64,000 bases of DNA from Paraphysomonas bandaiensis. Taxonomy: Eukaryota; Chrysophyceae. Below the pieces are notes generated by a model that worked only from the letters and a program-made list of their open reading frames with translations, was not told where the DNA came from and did no database searches. The stretch is taken from positions 310,001-374,000 of the forward strand of contig CBFFRP010000297.1 in NCBI GenBank assembly GCA_965644295.1, in the 5' to 3' direction. This document shows positions 11,681-22,251 of the stretch, one piece after another; within the stretch, counting starts at the first letter, position 1, and each line of letters opens with the position of its first letter. The position numbers and the translations under genes were made by a program.

Positions 11681-13024
11681 ATGGTAATATATATTCCTAT
11701 CAATCTATTCATGATTTATTATGCATATAGGGAAATTTGTTGGATAATCCGAAGACAGAGAAAGTAGACTGTGAGAAGTTTACCTCACAGACAGGCTTAG
11801 AGGTCGGAGCCTGTGGTATGCAGGGATGGAGGCTGGAGATGGAGGTATACTATATAATTTTATCTCTATATGGGTTGATTTGATGATAGGATTCGCATAT
11901 TGTATGTGATATGCCATCTATGCCGAATCATCTGTTTGTTGCTGTGTTTGACGGGCATGGTGGCTCAGGGGCAGCTATATATGCTGCCCAAAACCTTGTT
12001 AACTTCATTCAAAATACGCGTCAGTGGAAACAATACGTGGATGAAGGACAGGATAATGTTGCACTAGTTGGGGAGGCTTTGCAACAGGCGTTCTTGGACA
12101 TTGATGTGGCTCTCCGGACTCATCAGGCTTCGTCTCCTGATAGTTCTGGGTGCACGGCTGTCACAGCTATGGTTACACCAAACCATATCATATGTGCAAA
12201 TTCGGGCGATTCTCGTTGTGTGTTGGGTACCAACCTACAGACCCGCCCTTTGTCGGAGGACCACAAGCCCTATGACGAAGGTGAACGTAAACGGATCGAG
12301 GCCGCAGGCGGGTGCGTACAGTGGAAACGTGTTGATGGAGACCTCGCGGTATCTCGCGCCTATGGCGACTTTCAATATAAAAACCGGCCTGATCTTCCAG
12401 CGAAAGAACAGAAGGTATGTGTGTCCATATTTTGTCTTATTCAATGTGCAGTTTTTCAGTTTGATTAATTAAATCGTATTAATACGTATTAATTAAAATC
12501 GTGTTTTCTTTGCTGCTCCGTGTAGGTGACGTGCTATCCTGATATATTGGTTCACGAACGATCGCCTCGCGATGATATTCTCCTTCTTGGTTGCGATGGG
12601 GTGTGGGATGTGCTCTCCAGTCAAGACGGCATTAACTTAGTCCGCGAAATATTTAATAGCGGCGAAACTGATATGCTTCTGGTAGCTGAAGAAGTAGTGG
12701 ATATTTCACTCCAGAAAGGTACTATTATGTTAAGATAATCCTATAATGTGTTTGTAGCTTTCATTTTTGCAGTATTCTATTTTCAGTGTCATATTCACCA
12801 ATACTTATTGTTGTACTAATTCCACTACCCATCCTATCAAACTGACGTATATAATTGGTATCATCGAACCTACAGGATCAAGAGACAATATCAGTGCTGT
12901 GGTGGTAAAATTACCGGGGGCTAAACTTGGTAATGCCAACGGTGGTGGGGTTATGGCCCGACGCGCTGAGAGGGCCGAACAAGAGAAGGCCAATGAATCG
13001 AACGCAAATGAAAGCAACAAGTGA
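11681..13024 (+). CDS. PP2C-type Ser/Thr protein phosphatase
   Basis: Model: join(11681..11683,11731..11844,11890..12414,12526..12718,12876..13024), 327 residues. The first coding exon is only the ATG, directly followed by an intron; splicing gives MGNLLDNPKTEK, a usual start for this family. The metal-binding acidic pair is E39-D40, with DGHGG at 60-64, SGCTA at 125, NSGDSR at 143-148, DLAVSRAYGDF, GCDGVWD (D238) and GSRDN (D282). All core PP2C motifs are thus present, and the length fits a single-domain enzyme that removes phosphate from Ser/Thr using Mg2+/Mn2+. The glycine after the initiator Met might be myristoylated, as in PPM1A-type enzymes. The tail is Ala/Glu/Asn-rich. Confidence 0.92.
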
Positions 13025-13436
13025 TTCCTCGTTACTGTGTTGATATTATGTGGATGATACATTGGTAGCATGTGGCGTAGCATAGCTGAGATATTATGCT
13101 TATCTGTGCTTTCTATATGGTACTTTTAGACTCTGTCATCAACCTTTATCGGCAGATAAATAGTAGGTAGCTTGCTCTTCAGAAAATACAAGTACGGTGT
13201 ACGTGGGTACTTCATTTAGAACCTGTTTCAACTCAGTAGGATGCTATGTAGAACTAAATATGGTCACTGGATTGGGTTAATCTGTATCCATTTAATAGCT
13301 TATTTTGACACTTTTTTGCTTGCATGGCCCCTTTTATTATCTCAAGCTTGTTTTTAGAAAAGATACTATATATATGAAAGTCTTATTCGATTAGACTATG
13401 GGACATCAAAAAAGAATCATAATTGCAATTTAAATT

Positions 13437-13570
13437 GACTCCAGTTTGGTTAAAAAAAATGATCAAAAATATACCACCTTCCTTATTATGCTGAAAAGTT
13501 GTTAGAAAAAGGAATTTTTATAGAGAAAGTCCAAATTTTAGAATTAAATCGAAGATTGGTGAAAGACTAT
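13437..13570 (-). mobile_element. hAT fragment D
   Basis: Read on the minus strand, this matches the sub-terminal right part of copy B: TATAGTCTTTCACCAATCTT, then AACAACTTTTCAGCATAA and an A/T-rich run leading to a CTGGAGTCAA-like motif. No terminus or duplication is visible. Flanking 13025-13436 and 13571-14063 are AT-rich, with no gene I can support. Confidence 0.55.
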
Positions 13571-14063
13571 AATAATACAACTAATATTGCAACTAATACA
13601 ACATACATGTACATAATAATATACTAACCTTTTAAGTGCCTCAATAAGTAACTTGCCGCTAGCTTATAGACATGCTGTTCATCAATATCTATAATATCAA
13701 CGTAACTATATATTATACACAGAGAAAACGTGGTTAGATATTATAATATTACTATAAATGAAGCACATTGTAGTTTCTAGCCACTTACGGCAGGTCAAAT
13801 GCTTACATGAAAACATCATGATGATTCACTATATCTGTGGATGATTCTCCACCTGCTAGTAATGTGGCCCTAACGGCTGTTGCCGCGTCCTCTACGAGCA
13901 TAGGTACTAATACTACTGTAATTAGTAGTGGTGTTATTGCATGCAGTAGTAGTGGAGATAGTTATATGAGTATGCAATGTATTCACAATCGGAAGGAAGC
14001 TCAAAAGCGTGAAGAATTGCAAATACAGTTCCGGATGCAGCTACTAAAAGTAGGGCGCGCCGG

Positions 14064-14620
14064 ATGAACTATACCATCTCATTATACACAACTATACCAT
14101 CTATCTCACTATGTATATTACACCACAATACCATCTCACTATACACCACTATACATCACTACACCATCTTATCTCACTATATAATATACACTACTATATA
14201 CCACCTCACTGTACACAACTATACCATCTCACTATATATAATATATATATTACACCACTATACCATCTCACTATACACAACTATACCATCTCACTATATT
14301 CCACTATATACCATCTTACTCTATACATCACTATACCATCTCTAACTATACATACACCACTATATTATACCATCTCACTATACAACACCACTATATAATA
14401 TCATCACACTATTATAATATATATATCATTATAATACCACTTTACTATACACCACTATACCATCTCACAGTATAATACCACTATATACCATCATAGATTC
14501 TCACAATACACTACTATATAATATTATAGTGGTATAATACCATCTCACTATACATACATACATCACTATATATACCATCTCACTATACACCATTATACTA
14601 CCTTACTACACACCACTATT
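14064..14620 (+). repeat. Minisatellite, units around ACTATACCATCTCACTATAC
   Basis: About 550 bp of imperfect tandem copies of a roughly 17-25 bp unit containing CTATACCATCTCACTATACA, with indels and interruptions. The long open frames across it (TIPSLYTTIPSHYI-like) simply reflect the repeat and are not genes. The same unit occurs in reverse orientation inside the MITE at 21036-21320. Bases 14621-15049 to the right hold no gene I recognise. Confidence 0.85.
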
Positions 14621-15049
14621 GAGATGCGACTAAGAGACCACAAATGCTATAGAATTGTACATAAGTGTCCTTCACATGCACATAATGCAGCAGCAGGCAG
14701 ACGTAAAGGTCTTCAACATGGCACAGTATTTTTCATGCTAATAATTTATATATACAATATTATATATAAATGATGGCTAATGTATTTTTATAATAGATAT
14801 GTTGTATTTTTCCTGCAAGCAAAAGAGCATGGGCACAGAATACATGAGATGAAACATACATATATGCAGATTGTGACACTCTTTTCATGGCAACACTGTC
14901 TCAATATAGCAGTCGCCACCGCTATTGAGGCAAGTCGAAGTTCCCTTCTACAACCATTACATATACTACAACTTCACTATATTGAAACACTATATAATAG
15001 TAATAATATCCATAGGATTATCTCGCATAATTATTCGTTTAATTATTAA

Positions 15050-15867
15050 TGATAATAAATAAATGATAATAACAAAGAGGTTGCAATTGAGACTTGGCAA
15101 TATACCGGGAGAGTCCTGTAGATGTCTGAAGCAAAAGAAGGGTTATTGGTGGAGCAATATGTCGCAGCATGTCATCAAACACGATGGATGAAAAAGATAA
15201 AGTTTTGGCTGCCCAGTGAGGTAGAGGTGAGATGGATAAATATGTCGAGCGCAATATATCACCTCAAGCTTGACCTCCACGACGTTTTTGTACATTGTTT
15301 GACGAACTCATAATAAGGCACCCGATTGTCCAGCGTCATCTGCGCGATAATGCTGCTATTATTCGTAACTCTTCTTTCAAAAATGCAGTCGTGAAGATTC
15401 AATGTGGCTTGAAGCCGCACTAACTCGGACGGAAAAGGATCAAATTGTAATATTTTTGCTCGATGAGGATAATGAAGATGATGACAGTGAAGAAAGTCTA
15501 GTTCAGAATGACGACGCAGCGCAACGTTAGTAGGCAGCGGAAGCGAGCAACACTTAACCAGCAAACTCGTTACCGCAGCATGATGAAGGACTTGCATTCC
15601 ACAACCATTAAGGTTGAAAGGTGTTGTTCAGTAGAGCTAAGATTGCTAAGACAAATGCGAAAGAGTATGACTCCTCGACATTTAGAGCAACTTAGGTTTT
15701 TACGCATGAACCGTCGTCTCTGGAATGATATTACATTTGGTGTTGCTATATTGGCAGCTAATGTAGCATAGTACTAAATAATTGCAATAATTGAAATTGA
15801 GACAGCAAGTAATAATTGCAATTATAATTTACTACAACCTGAGTCAATTAATTGATACTCAGCCCTG
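15050..15867 (+). mobile_element. hAT element remnant, copy C, inverted relative to copies A and B
   Basis: The right terminus is CTCAGCCCTG at 15867, the complement of a CAGGGCTGAG start, with sub-terminal CAATTAATTG. Its interior matches the reverse complement of copies A and B, and the left edge (about 15050) corresponds to an internal point of copy B, so this end is truncated. It retains the best transposase trace of the family (next entry). No duplicated 8-mer could be found. Confidence 0.7.
15508..15771 (+). pseudogene. hAT transposase C-terminal (hATC dimerisation) remnant
   Basis: Translation gives VERCCSVELRLLRQMRKSMT then PRHLEQLRFLRMNRRLWND. This fits the end of hAT transposases: an ER-C/F-S motif, a K/R-x-x-M/L-x-P-x-x-L-E-x-L-x-F-L-x-x-N-x-x-x-W pattern, and an acidic linker (DEDNEDDDSEES) upstream in another frame. 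Upstream codons at 15110-15500 read as further transposase pieces but are broken by frameshifts and stops. Confidence 0.65.
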
Positions 15868-16418
15868 TTAATTAAAGATACTAATATTATTTTAATCAGA
15901 ATGACACAATTTCGATTGGCATGATGAACTGCAACCTGTATTGTCGTTGCCAGGGCCTAATATAGAATACAATATATAGTAATACTCTTTATCCCTAGGT
16001 TAATTTATACTTAAATAGTAGAATATCAGAGTTAAGCACTAGCTAGTTAATTGTTTTGCTACATTAGTTCTGACTCTTACACGGCTCTTGCAACAGACAT
16101 TCACTGCTGCTTTGTTTAGTAAATCCAATGAAAATAACGCATTAATCTTCTCGCATTCTCCGGTATATAACATAGACAGAACGTCATACAAGGTTTTATT
16201 AAATTTACACTGTCGCTAAATCAGTAACAAAATTTCTACAGAGCAAATAGCTAGTTATGGCCGGTAGAGTGCTGACATTAAGGTTTTTAAGGTAAACCAC
16301 GTGAACTACTTGAGCCGATTATAGATAACATACTTTCATCTTTACTCAGAAAGTAGTATATATCTGGTACTTTCAACACTAGAATTATACACAAAACACA
16401 AATTCCGCCATAAAACAG
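15868..16418. other. Intergenic, nothing recognised
   Basis: About 550 AT-rich bases between hAT copy C and the 3' end of the K+ channel gene. I see no gene or repeat that I can support here. Confidence 0.4.
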
Positions 16419-17732
16419 TTAGTAACTATCTGCATAATGAGCCCCCATGGATTGGTAACCACTGTAACTATGGCCGTTGTTCTTTTTGTTTTCTTCTTCC
16501 TCTTTAAATAAACGTACATCCTGTGTATCAATTCTTATATATGTTTAAGTAGTAATGCTCAACACAGACCTCACTATCTAGCACTCCGCTTCCATCTTTG
16601 TCCAGTTCGTCAAATCGCTTCGAAATTCAAAAATAAGAAACGCAAAACTATCGGAAATCATCACCTTCAGCCATGGCTCAATCTCTTTTTTACGATCAAG
16701 ACCAGACATTTGGACCAACATTTCGACGAGAAATTCAACACGATCTACGCCTGCACCCACTTAGAATAACACAAACAAAGTGTATTCAGAACAAAATACC
16801 CCCGCTTTTGTCAGTATCCATCTTAATGATCGACTCAAGATCAAGTTGTCGATTAAGTAATTCGTATCTTTTTTTCTCTAAAGCAATTTCAACTTGAATT
16901 GCACCGAACTTGCCAATTGCGGAGGCCACCACTATGACAGATGTAATTATGTATATGCACGAAAAATATCTGACAAAAACTATTACGTCAATATGAAAGC
17001 AAAGAGAAGTAAAAGTACTTTGTCTTCTCATTAACAAAAGTGAGATCTCCATACCCTACAGTCTTCATAGAGTGTCATTAATAAGTACATCCCAAGAGAA
17101 AATAAGGCAAACCAGGGTAGTCATCGTGGCAAAGTACAGTGCTTCCACATAATTCCATCTTTCAAGGTGAACATAAACCACAGCGCCAACAAGAATACAG
17201 AGAACTATAGTTAATATAGATCGCATTGCTTTTGACTTGTGCAATTCCTGTGATAGAACATAGCTTAAGTTGCATAATATATATCTCAATTTCCGCACCA
17301 TGAAATTGTGAATATCAGTGGTGGTAGTTTCCATAGCTGTTTGTATGCTCTGTACTGTGGTGGTGAACGCATCATTAATAATTCCAAACACTATAATCAA
17401 ACCAAAGAGGATATAGACAGTAGTGAAAGCTCTTGACACTATCATAATCAATCATCAGTTCGAATTATTAGTGACAAATACAAGATATACCGTCACTAGT
17501 GGGTACAACATCTCCATATCCGACGGTTGTCACTGTAAACAGTAAACTTAGTCATCATATAGTATACAGGTGTATATACGATTCTATATAACGTACTTGA
17601 TACAGTTATAAAGTAAACACACTCCTCTATAGACCATGTCTCTAGTTGCATATACACCATGATCCCAATAGCATAAAACGCAATGACAATAACCGGCCGG
17701 TGCAATTGTTTTAACTGCATACATCTCTCCAT
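16419..17732 (-). CDS. Two-pore K+ channel with two C-terminal EF hands (TPK/KCO-like)
   Basis: Eight exons: complement(join(16419..16520,16570..16617,16665..16750,16800..16969,17019..17062,17113..17438,17491..17532,17597..17732)), 317 residues; all phases close. There are four hydrophobic segments and two pore loops with perfect K+-selectivity filters: TVGYGD at 48-53 (after TVSM) and at 169-174. The tail holds EF hands DTDKSGGVDRVE (234-245) and DKDGSGVLDSED (274-285), then a charged and Tyr-rich end. Plant and protist TPK channels share this plan and are gated by cytosolic Ca2+, often in vacuole membranes. The location here is unknown. Both filters and both EF loops are created or restored by splicing, which supports the model. 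The last intron is the least certain join. Confidence 0.85.
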
Positions 17733-18244
17733 GAATATTCTTTAGCTTCAATAAGAAAGAGTCTTAATAACTACATCATACACTACACACGGAAGATCAA
17801 ATATAAGAGTGTGCTGTGGATTATATCCTGCAGTTCTAGTTTACGCACCATGTTTCCAGTACAACAGTCGCACTGTCGGCTGTACAGTGTATGCTCAGTT
17901 TTAAAAAAAAAACTGAATATTTTTCGTAAACTTGGGTTTTTCATCTGAAAATCTTTCGTATGTGACTGTCCTCTGTGTACGTACAGTACTGTATACAGAC
18001 CTAACCCTGGCAAAAAATCGTGCTTTTGAGATATAAAAACGTGCATTTTAAAGTAAAGCATGTTTTCTGTGACTACGAACCTACCACCGACCTTGACACC
18101 GCTTTGTGCTGCTGTATGTACGGTGTATGCCGTAGCCCTTCAGGATAAAGCGGAGGATACATATATAAGATAAGCTCTACATATACAGGGTTGCCGAGAA
18201 GATAACTGCAGTTGATTTAATAAGAGGTATCAACACACTGACTA
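17733..18244. other. Intergenic between divergent K+ channel and TRAPPC12 genes
   Basis: About 510 bp containing A and T runs. The two genes start from its two sides, so it presumably carries both promoters. No specific element is recognised. Confidence 0.4.
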
Positions 18245-20078
18245 ATGAGCACAGAGCAAACGTCACATAAATCAATTTCTGGTGGGGTCACCGTAAATAT
18301 TAACCGTCCACAGGCAGGTATATATAGCCCTCTGATATATGGTCCTTATCATATTATTAACTGTTTTAACACAGCTGTGAGCTCTCAACTACACACTCCT
18401 TTAGTCCAAAAAATGCCAAAAGAGGATAACAAAGATGGAGCTGCACCAGCGGGTAGTCCAATGGCAGCCGTCAAAAGAGAAACAAGCGTATTAGATCCAT
18501 TGGCACATATTGAACCTGATGCGAATATAATGCAAGCAGATTCAGTTGATGTCAATACCCAGCAACTGTCTTCACCACATAATTCAAGGGATTCTGAAGT
18601 TGATATATTCTTACGTAAAGCCAGGTACTATCAAACCACTCTAACTTACAATAAATGATTATATTCTTTTAGCATTTCTCCTTTGGATATACGAAGTATA
18701 GTGTGTAGTGTAGCTGGACTGCGCTTACTTGCCCGGTCGAATGCATGGAAGCATGTAGTAGAATTGTCAGGTCAGCTCATTCAGTCTCAGGATGAGGTAG
18801 CCGAGAGGTCTTTGCGCAACATTGCTTTTCGACTGCGTATGATTGGTCTGTTTCGTCTGAAGATGTTTGATGAACTTGTGCAAGAGGCTGGTGCAGCGCT
18901 TACAGCCGAGGAGGCGAGGATGTCTTTTAAAATGGGAGAAGGTGGACTTGGTATTCCCGGTCAAGGACCTTATAATAGTGACTCTGTGATCGCTCTTCAC
19001 CTGTTGTTAGTTGAAGCCAAAGCAATGTCAGGTCGGGGTGAAGAGGCGTTGTATCAACTGTACCTCATGCGAAAGTGGCTCTGCGATGAAATATCTTTCA
19101 GTCATCAGCCAAATGAACAGCAGCCGGAATATGCAAGTGACGAAGTCCTCTGGTGGAGGTGGCGCATACAGTGGTGCATTGTAAATACTCTTGTCAAGCA
19201 AAGGCAATGGCGGCGATCTATACAGGAGATGATTGCAGTGCTTGCAGATATCAAGAAGCGTAGGAATCGGGTTATAGACAGTGAGCACTCTAATCTCTCT
19301 TCTTCTTGCTTACTTTGCGCTGAGGTAGTAGTTCTCTGTCGACTTTCTCGGACGTTCCTTCAGGTATGTACTTCTGTGCCTTTCCCTTGCAACTGTTTGT
19401 CCTCTCGCACACATATGGTTTAAATGTATATCTTCAGACCGGAGCCGTGAACAGAGCGGAGGAAATTGCTAACTTAGCGCGACAGCAGGTGAATGAGAAC
19501 CCAAGTTTAGCAGAATCATCCGTAGCGGACCACTGTGTCCTGGCCCGCGCCCTCATCCTCTTCGCCAAAGATAATGTAAGTTCTGCGGTGTATAGTATAT
19601 GTTCCCCTCATCACCAGCTTCCCTTGTGCAGTACTTGGAGGCGGTGGAGTTATTCCAAACTATCATGACTAATGAATCCCGTCGTCGGGAAAAGGAGACC
19701 GTGGAATCTCCAGACGAGCTCTTGGTTCCCTTACAACCGAGTAACCCCACGAGCAATGTGGAATCTGCGAATCTACTAATTCACCCTTTTGGTGGGGCTA
19801 CTGAACCAGAGGATTCTCTATTTGCTGTGGCAGCCAATAATTTTGCTATATGTTCTCTCTTTCTAAGGCGAATTAGTAGCGCTGTTGCAATGATGGAGGA
19901 GCTGATACAGGGAGACCCACCAGGCAATTTGATTGATCCCGTAGTTTTCAATCTTTGTACGATGTATGACCTTAGTTGTGCTCCAGATATCAGCAAAGAA
20001 AAGAAAAAATGTTTACAGGAAGTAGCGTCGATATATCACATAGATGACATACATTGGAAATCATTCCGATTAAATTAG
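18245..20078 (+). CDS. TRAPPC12: TRAPP complex subunit 12 (TRAPPC12)
   Basis: Model: join(18245..18624,18673..19363,19438..19575,19632..20078), 551 residues, phases close. The N-terminal 125 residues are low complexity. The rest is helical TPR-like repeats ending in NLCTMYDLS....EKKKCLQEVA and a final WKSFRLN, the C-terminal signature of TRAPPC12/TTC15. TRAPPC12 is part of the TRAPPIII tethering complex in ER-Golgi and autophagy traffic. The protein is shorter than the human one because the disordered N-terminus is reduced. A further 57-nt stop-free segment (18318..18374, GTATATATAG to TTAACACAG) looks like an unspliced or optional in-frame intron; without it the protein has 532 residues. Confidence 0.85.
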
Positions 20079-20169
20079 AGTGTGGTTGCAGTTTGACGTG
20101 TTGATGTTACTGCACTTCTGTCGATGGTGAAGTTAATATAATTGTAATAATATATGATTTTTATTCGTT

Positions 20170-20520
20170 TGAAATGCGCAATTCTGGAGTTATTGACATT
20201 TTTTTAGTATACGTGTATTCACTCGTTAATCTTGTTAAAATTATTATAATCAGTATATCTTTTTATTCACCAATTTCATGTTATCTCTACGACAAATCAT
20301 TTCTCGTACGATCTTACATCGTCACTATCTTGTATGATCAATATTTTATATTCAGTTTCGTTACTACAGTAGCTATCATGTTATTAGTTCTCATAATACT
20401 GTTAACCAATACTGTATTCTTCGACTAACGGTCATAATTCCAATACCTTAGAGTTCCAGCTTTTGATTGCTCCAACAGCAAAACACAACCCTCCCTCTCA
20501 ATTCAAAGCTGTACACAGAG
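20170..20520 (+). repeat. Interspersed repeat, copy 1 of a family also at 54700-55380
   Basis: Contains TTTCTCGTACGATCTTACAT, GATAGCTACTGTAGTAACGA (read on the minus strand) and GGTCATAATTCCAATACCTT. The same order, in either orientation, is found at 54700-54860, 54910-55140 and 55195-55380, and a short piece at 48785-48850. An 84-codon hydrophobic open frame crossing it is judged to be chance. No terminal repeats were identified. Confidence 0.6.
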
Positions 20521-20639
20521 TCTTCACATTTCACATCACGAGACATAACTGACGGATACGCAACTACCAAAACCTCATAGGACAAACCGGTGGGCGTATG
20601 ACTCCGACAATTCAGCTAGCCACACCATAGACAATTCAT

Positions 20640-20960
20640 TTATGATTCGATTTCAAATCTTCGTGAGATAAATCACACTACGAAATTCAACGCTATGTCG
20701 CAAGGGCTCTCTGGCTGTCCAGGAGGAATGGAGTGTGTTCGTACAATCGAAGTCCCAGTTCGGCCAACACCCTCCGATCCGATGCAACACTAGTTCCTGC
20801 ATGCCAGCAGACGTAACCTGGATGCTTACATTGCATTGAGACGTGGACACAGTAATTTGTACAATTTATTGCCAGGTGAATGGTTTACCAGCAGCAAAGA
20901 CAATATAGGCGGTCGTGGAACGACGTAACACAACATTACTAGTCCAGTCGACATCGGTAT
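20640..20960 (-). pseudogene. Ty1/copia RNase H fragment
   Basis: The minus strand reads RRSTTAYIVFAAGKPFTWQ, then a stop, QITVSTS, AGMQELVLHRIGG and, in a shifted frame, LLDSQRAL. This follows the copia RNase H order S(R)RSTxGYI-F-GGPL-WQS..TVSTSSxE-EYxA....EL-WLR and LDSQ. The copy has several stops and shifts. The related remnant at 33230-34000 encodes the same segment. Confidence 0.75.
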
Positions 20961-21035
20961 AACATTACCACTGAAGCGAATCAACGCAATTACTCCTCAT
21001 AAGTATTACACCTCTCTATAATTAGACAACTATTA

Positions 21036-21320
21036 AGTCGTCGAGGTAATACCAAAACCTGGTGATGCATAGTGAGATGGTATAGTGCTGTATAGTGAGA
21101 TGGTTATAGTTCATACTTGTGAACTGTATGGAATATATATGTGTAGTCGGTGACTTTTATAGCTGTAAAACTGAAGTAATATGGAAGAAATTAGTAAAAA
21201 ATATTAGAAATAATACTTTTCACACTGCTAATAATATCTTCATAGTTACTTATTGTGCATAGTTATACCCTTTTCCAACCATCATCAAAAATTTCACCAG
21301 GTTTTGGTATTACCTCGACT
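21036..21320. mobile_element. PIF/Harbinger-like MITE
   Basis: A 285-bp element bounded by inverted repeats: AGTCG(TCG)AGGTAATACC at 21036 continuing AAAACCTGGTGA to 21065, and its complement at 21294-21320. The left copy carries an extra TCG. Both sides abut TTA (21033-21035 and 21321-21323), the 3-bp target duplication of PIF/Harbinger and Tourist-like MITEs. The interior is non-coding and AT-rich and includes the minisatellite unit CTATACCATCTCACTA in reverse (21066-21110). Bases 21324-22251 on the right contain nothing I recognise. Confidence 0.75.
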
Positions 21321-22251
21321 TTATGATACTTATGTCTTGCTGCAGCTCTACTGTCCACTTCAATGATGATGTTTCTACGAACGATATAGCATATTTGTGC
21401 CGTGAAAACCTCCTTCTTTTCTTCCTTGGTCTAAAACCAGGGGAATTTATGCGTTCCTGAAAACAAATGCAGTCATGGAAGTCATTCAGTGGAGAGCGCT
21501 ATCACTCATAGCATATATATGAAGATCTCGAGATATCCTGCAGATCATCGAGTGAGTTATATCCATAGCTTCATGGACCCCTCATCCCCATATATATCAC
21601 TCACAAAGAACCCATCGCTATATACTTATAATAAGCTATAGATGGGCTCGAGGGTCGATAGTCATAGACGTAGACCTGTGTTAAGTAGATATGTATGTAT
21701 GTATGAGTTTATTGTTACAATGTTTAAATGTTTGTTTTGATGCTCTGTTAGCCACTAATATGTTGTGTTGTGTGACATGGTATCGTAGACAGTCACAGTG
21801 TGTAATCAATGGATATCAGAACGACTAGGTTGAATACCAAAATTGGCTAGATTGAGTCATTTATTACTTTGACTAGGCTATTCCAGGAAAATAGTGTGAC
21901 TAGGTTGAATAATAGTACTTCCCGTCATTATTATCACAGGTAACCTCTGAATAAAACAAGTTAAAACACTATCAATTTGTGGCTTGTTATTGCTTTACAA
22001 CATTCAGTGTATCATGTTCAACTATAACATCATCGTTTTAAATACTGATATTAATTATAGAAATATTACGAAGAAGAAAATATATTTTATTACATATATA
22101 TAACAATAATAAGCATTTTAGCGATAACACAACAAATGCCTAGTATTGGGACTGAACTTCGGTTTAAGACCTACTAAGGGATATAGGGTGTCAGAATGTG
22201 GCTACAACGACAGCAAACGAAACTTACTATGATGTGAAGGACTGAACACAG

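Noticed and set aside
13837-14067. Open frame with a Ser/Thr-rich start and a helical end (EAQKREELQIQFRMQLLK), possibly an exon joined to 14820-15050
   Set aside because: It has no ATG at the start, the phases of the best donor (AAA-GTAGGG) and of possible acceptors near 14818 do not fit, and no homology is recognised.
14064-14398. Two long overlapping open frames (about 95 codons each)
   Set aside because: They run through the minisatellite and their protein is just the repeat unit translated in two frames.
20174-20428. 84-codon hydrophobic open frame that looks like a membrane protein
   Set aside because: It lies wholly in an interspersed repeat whose other copies do not keep the frame.
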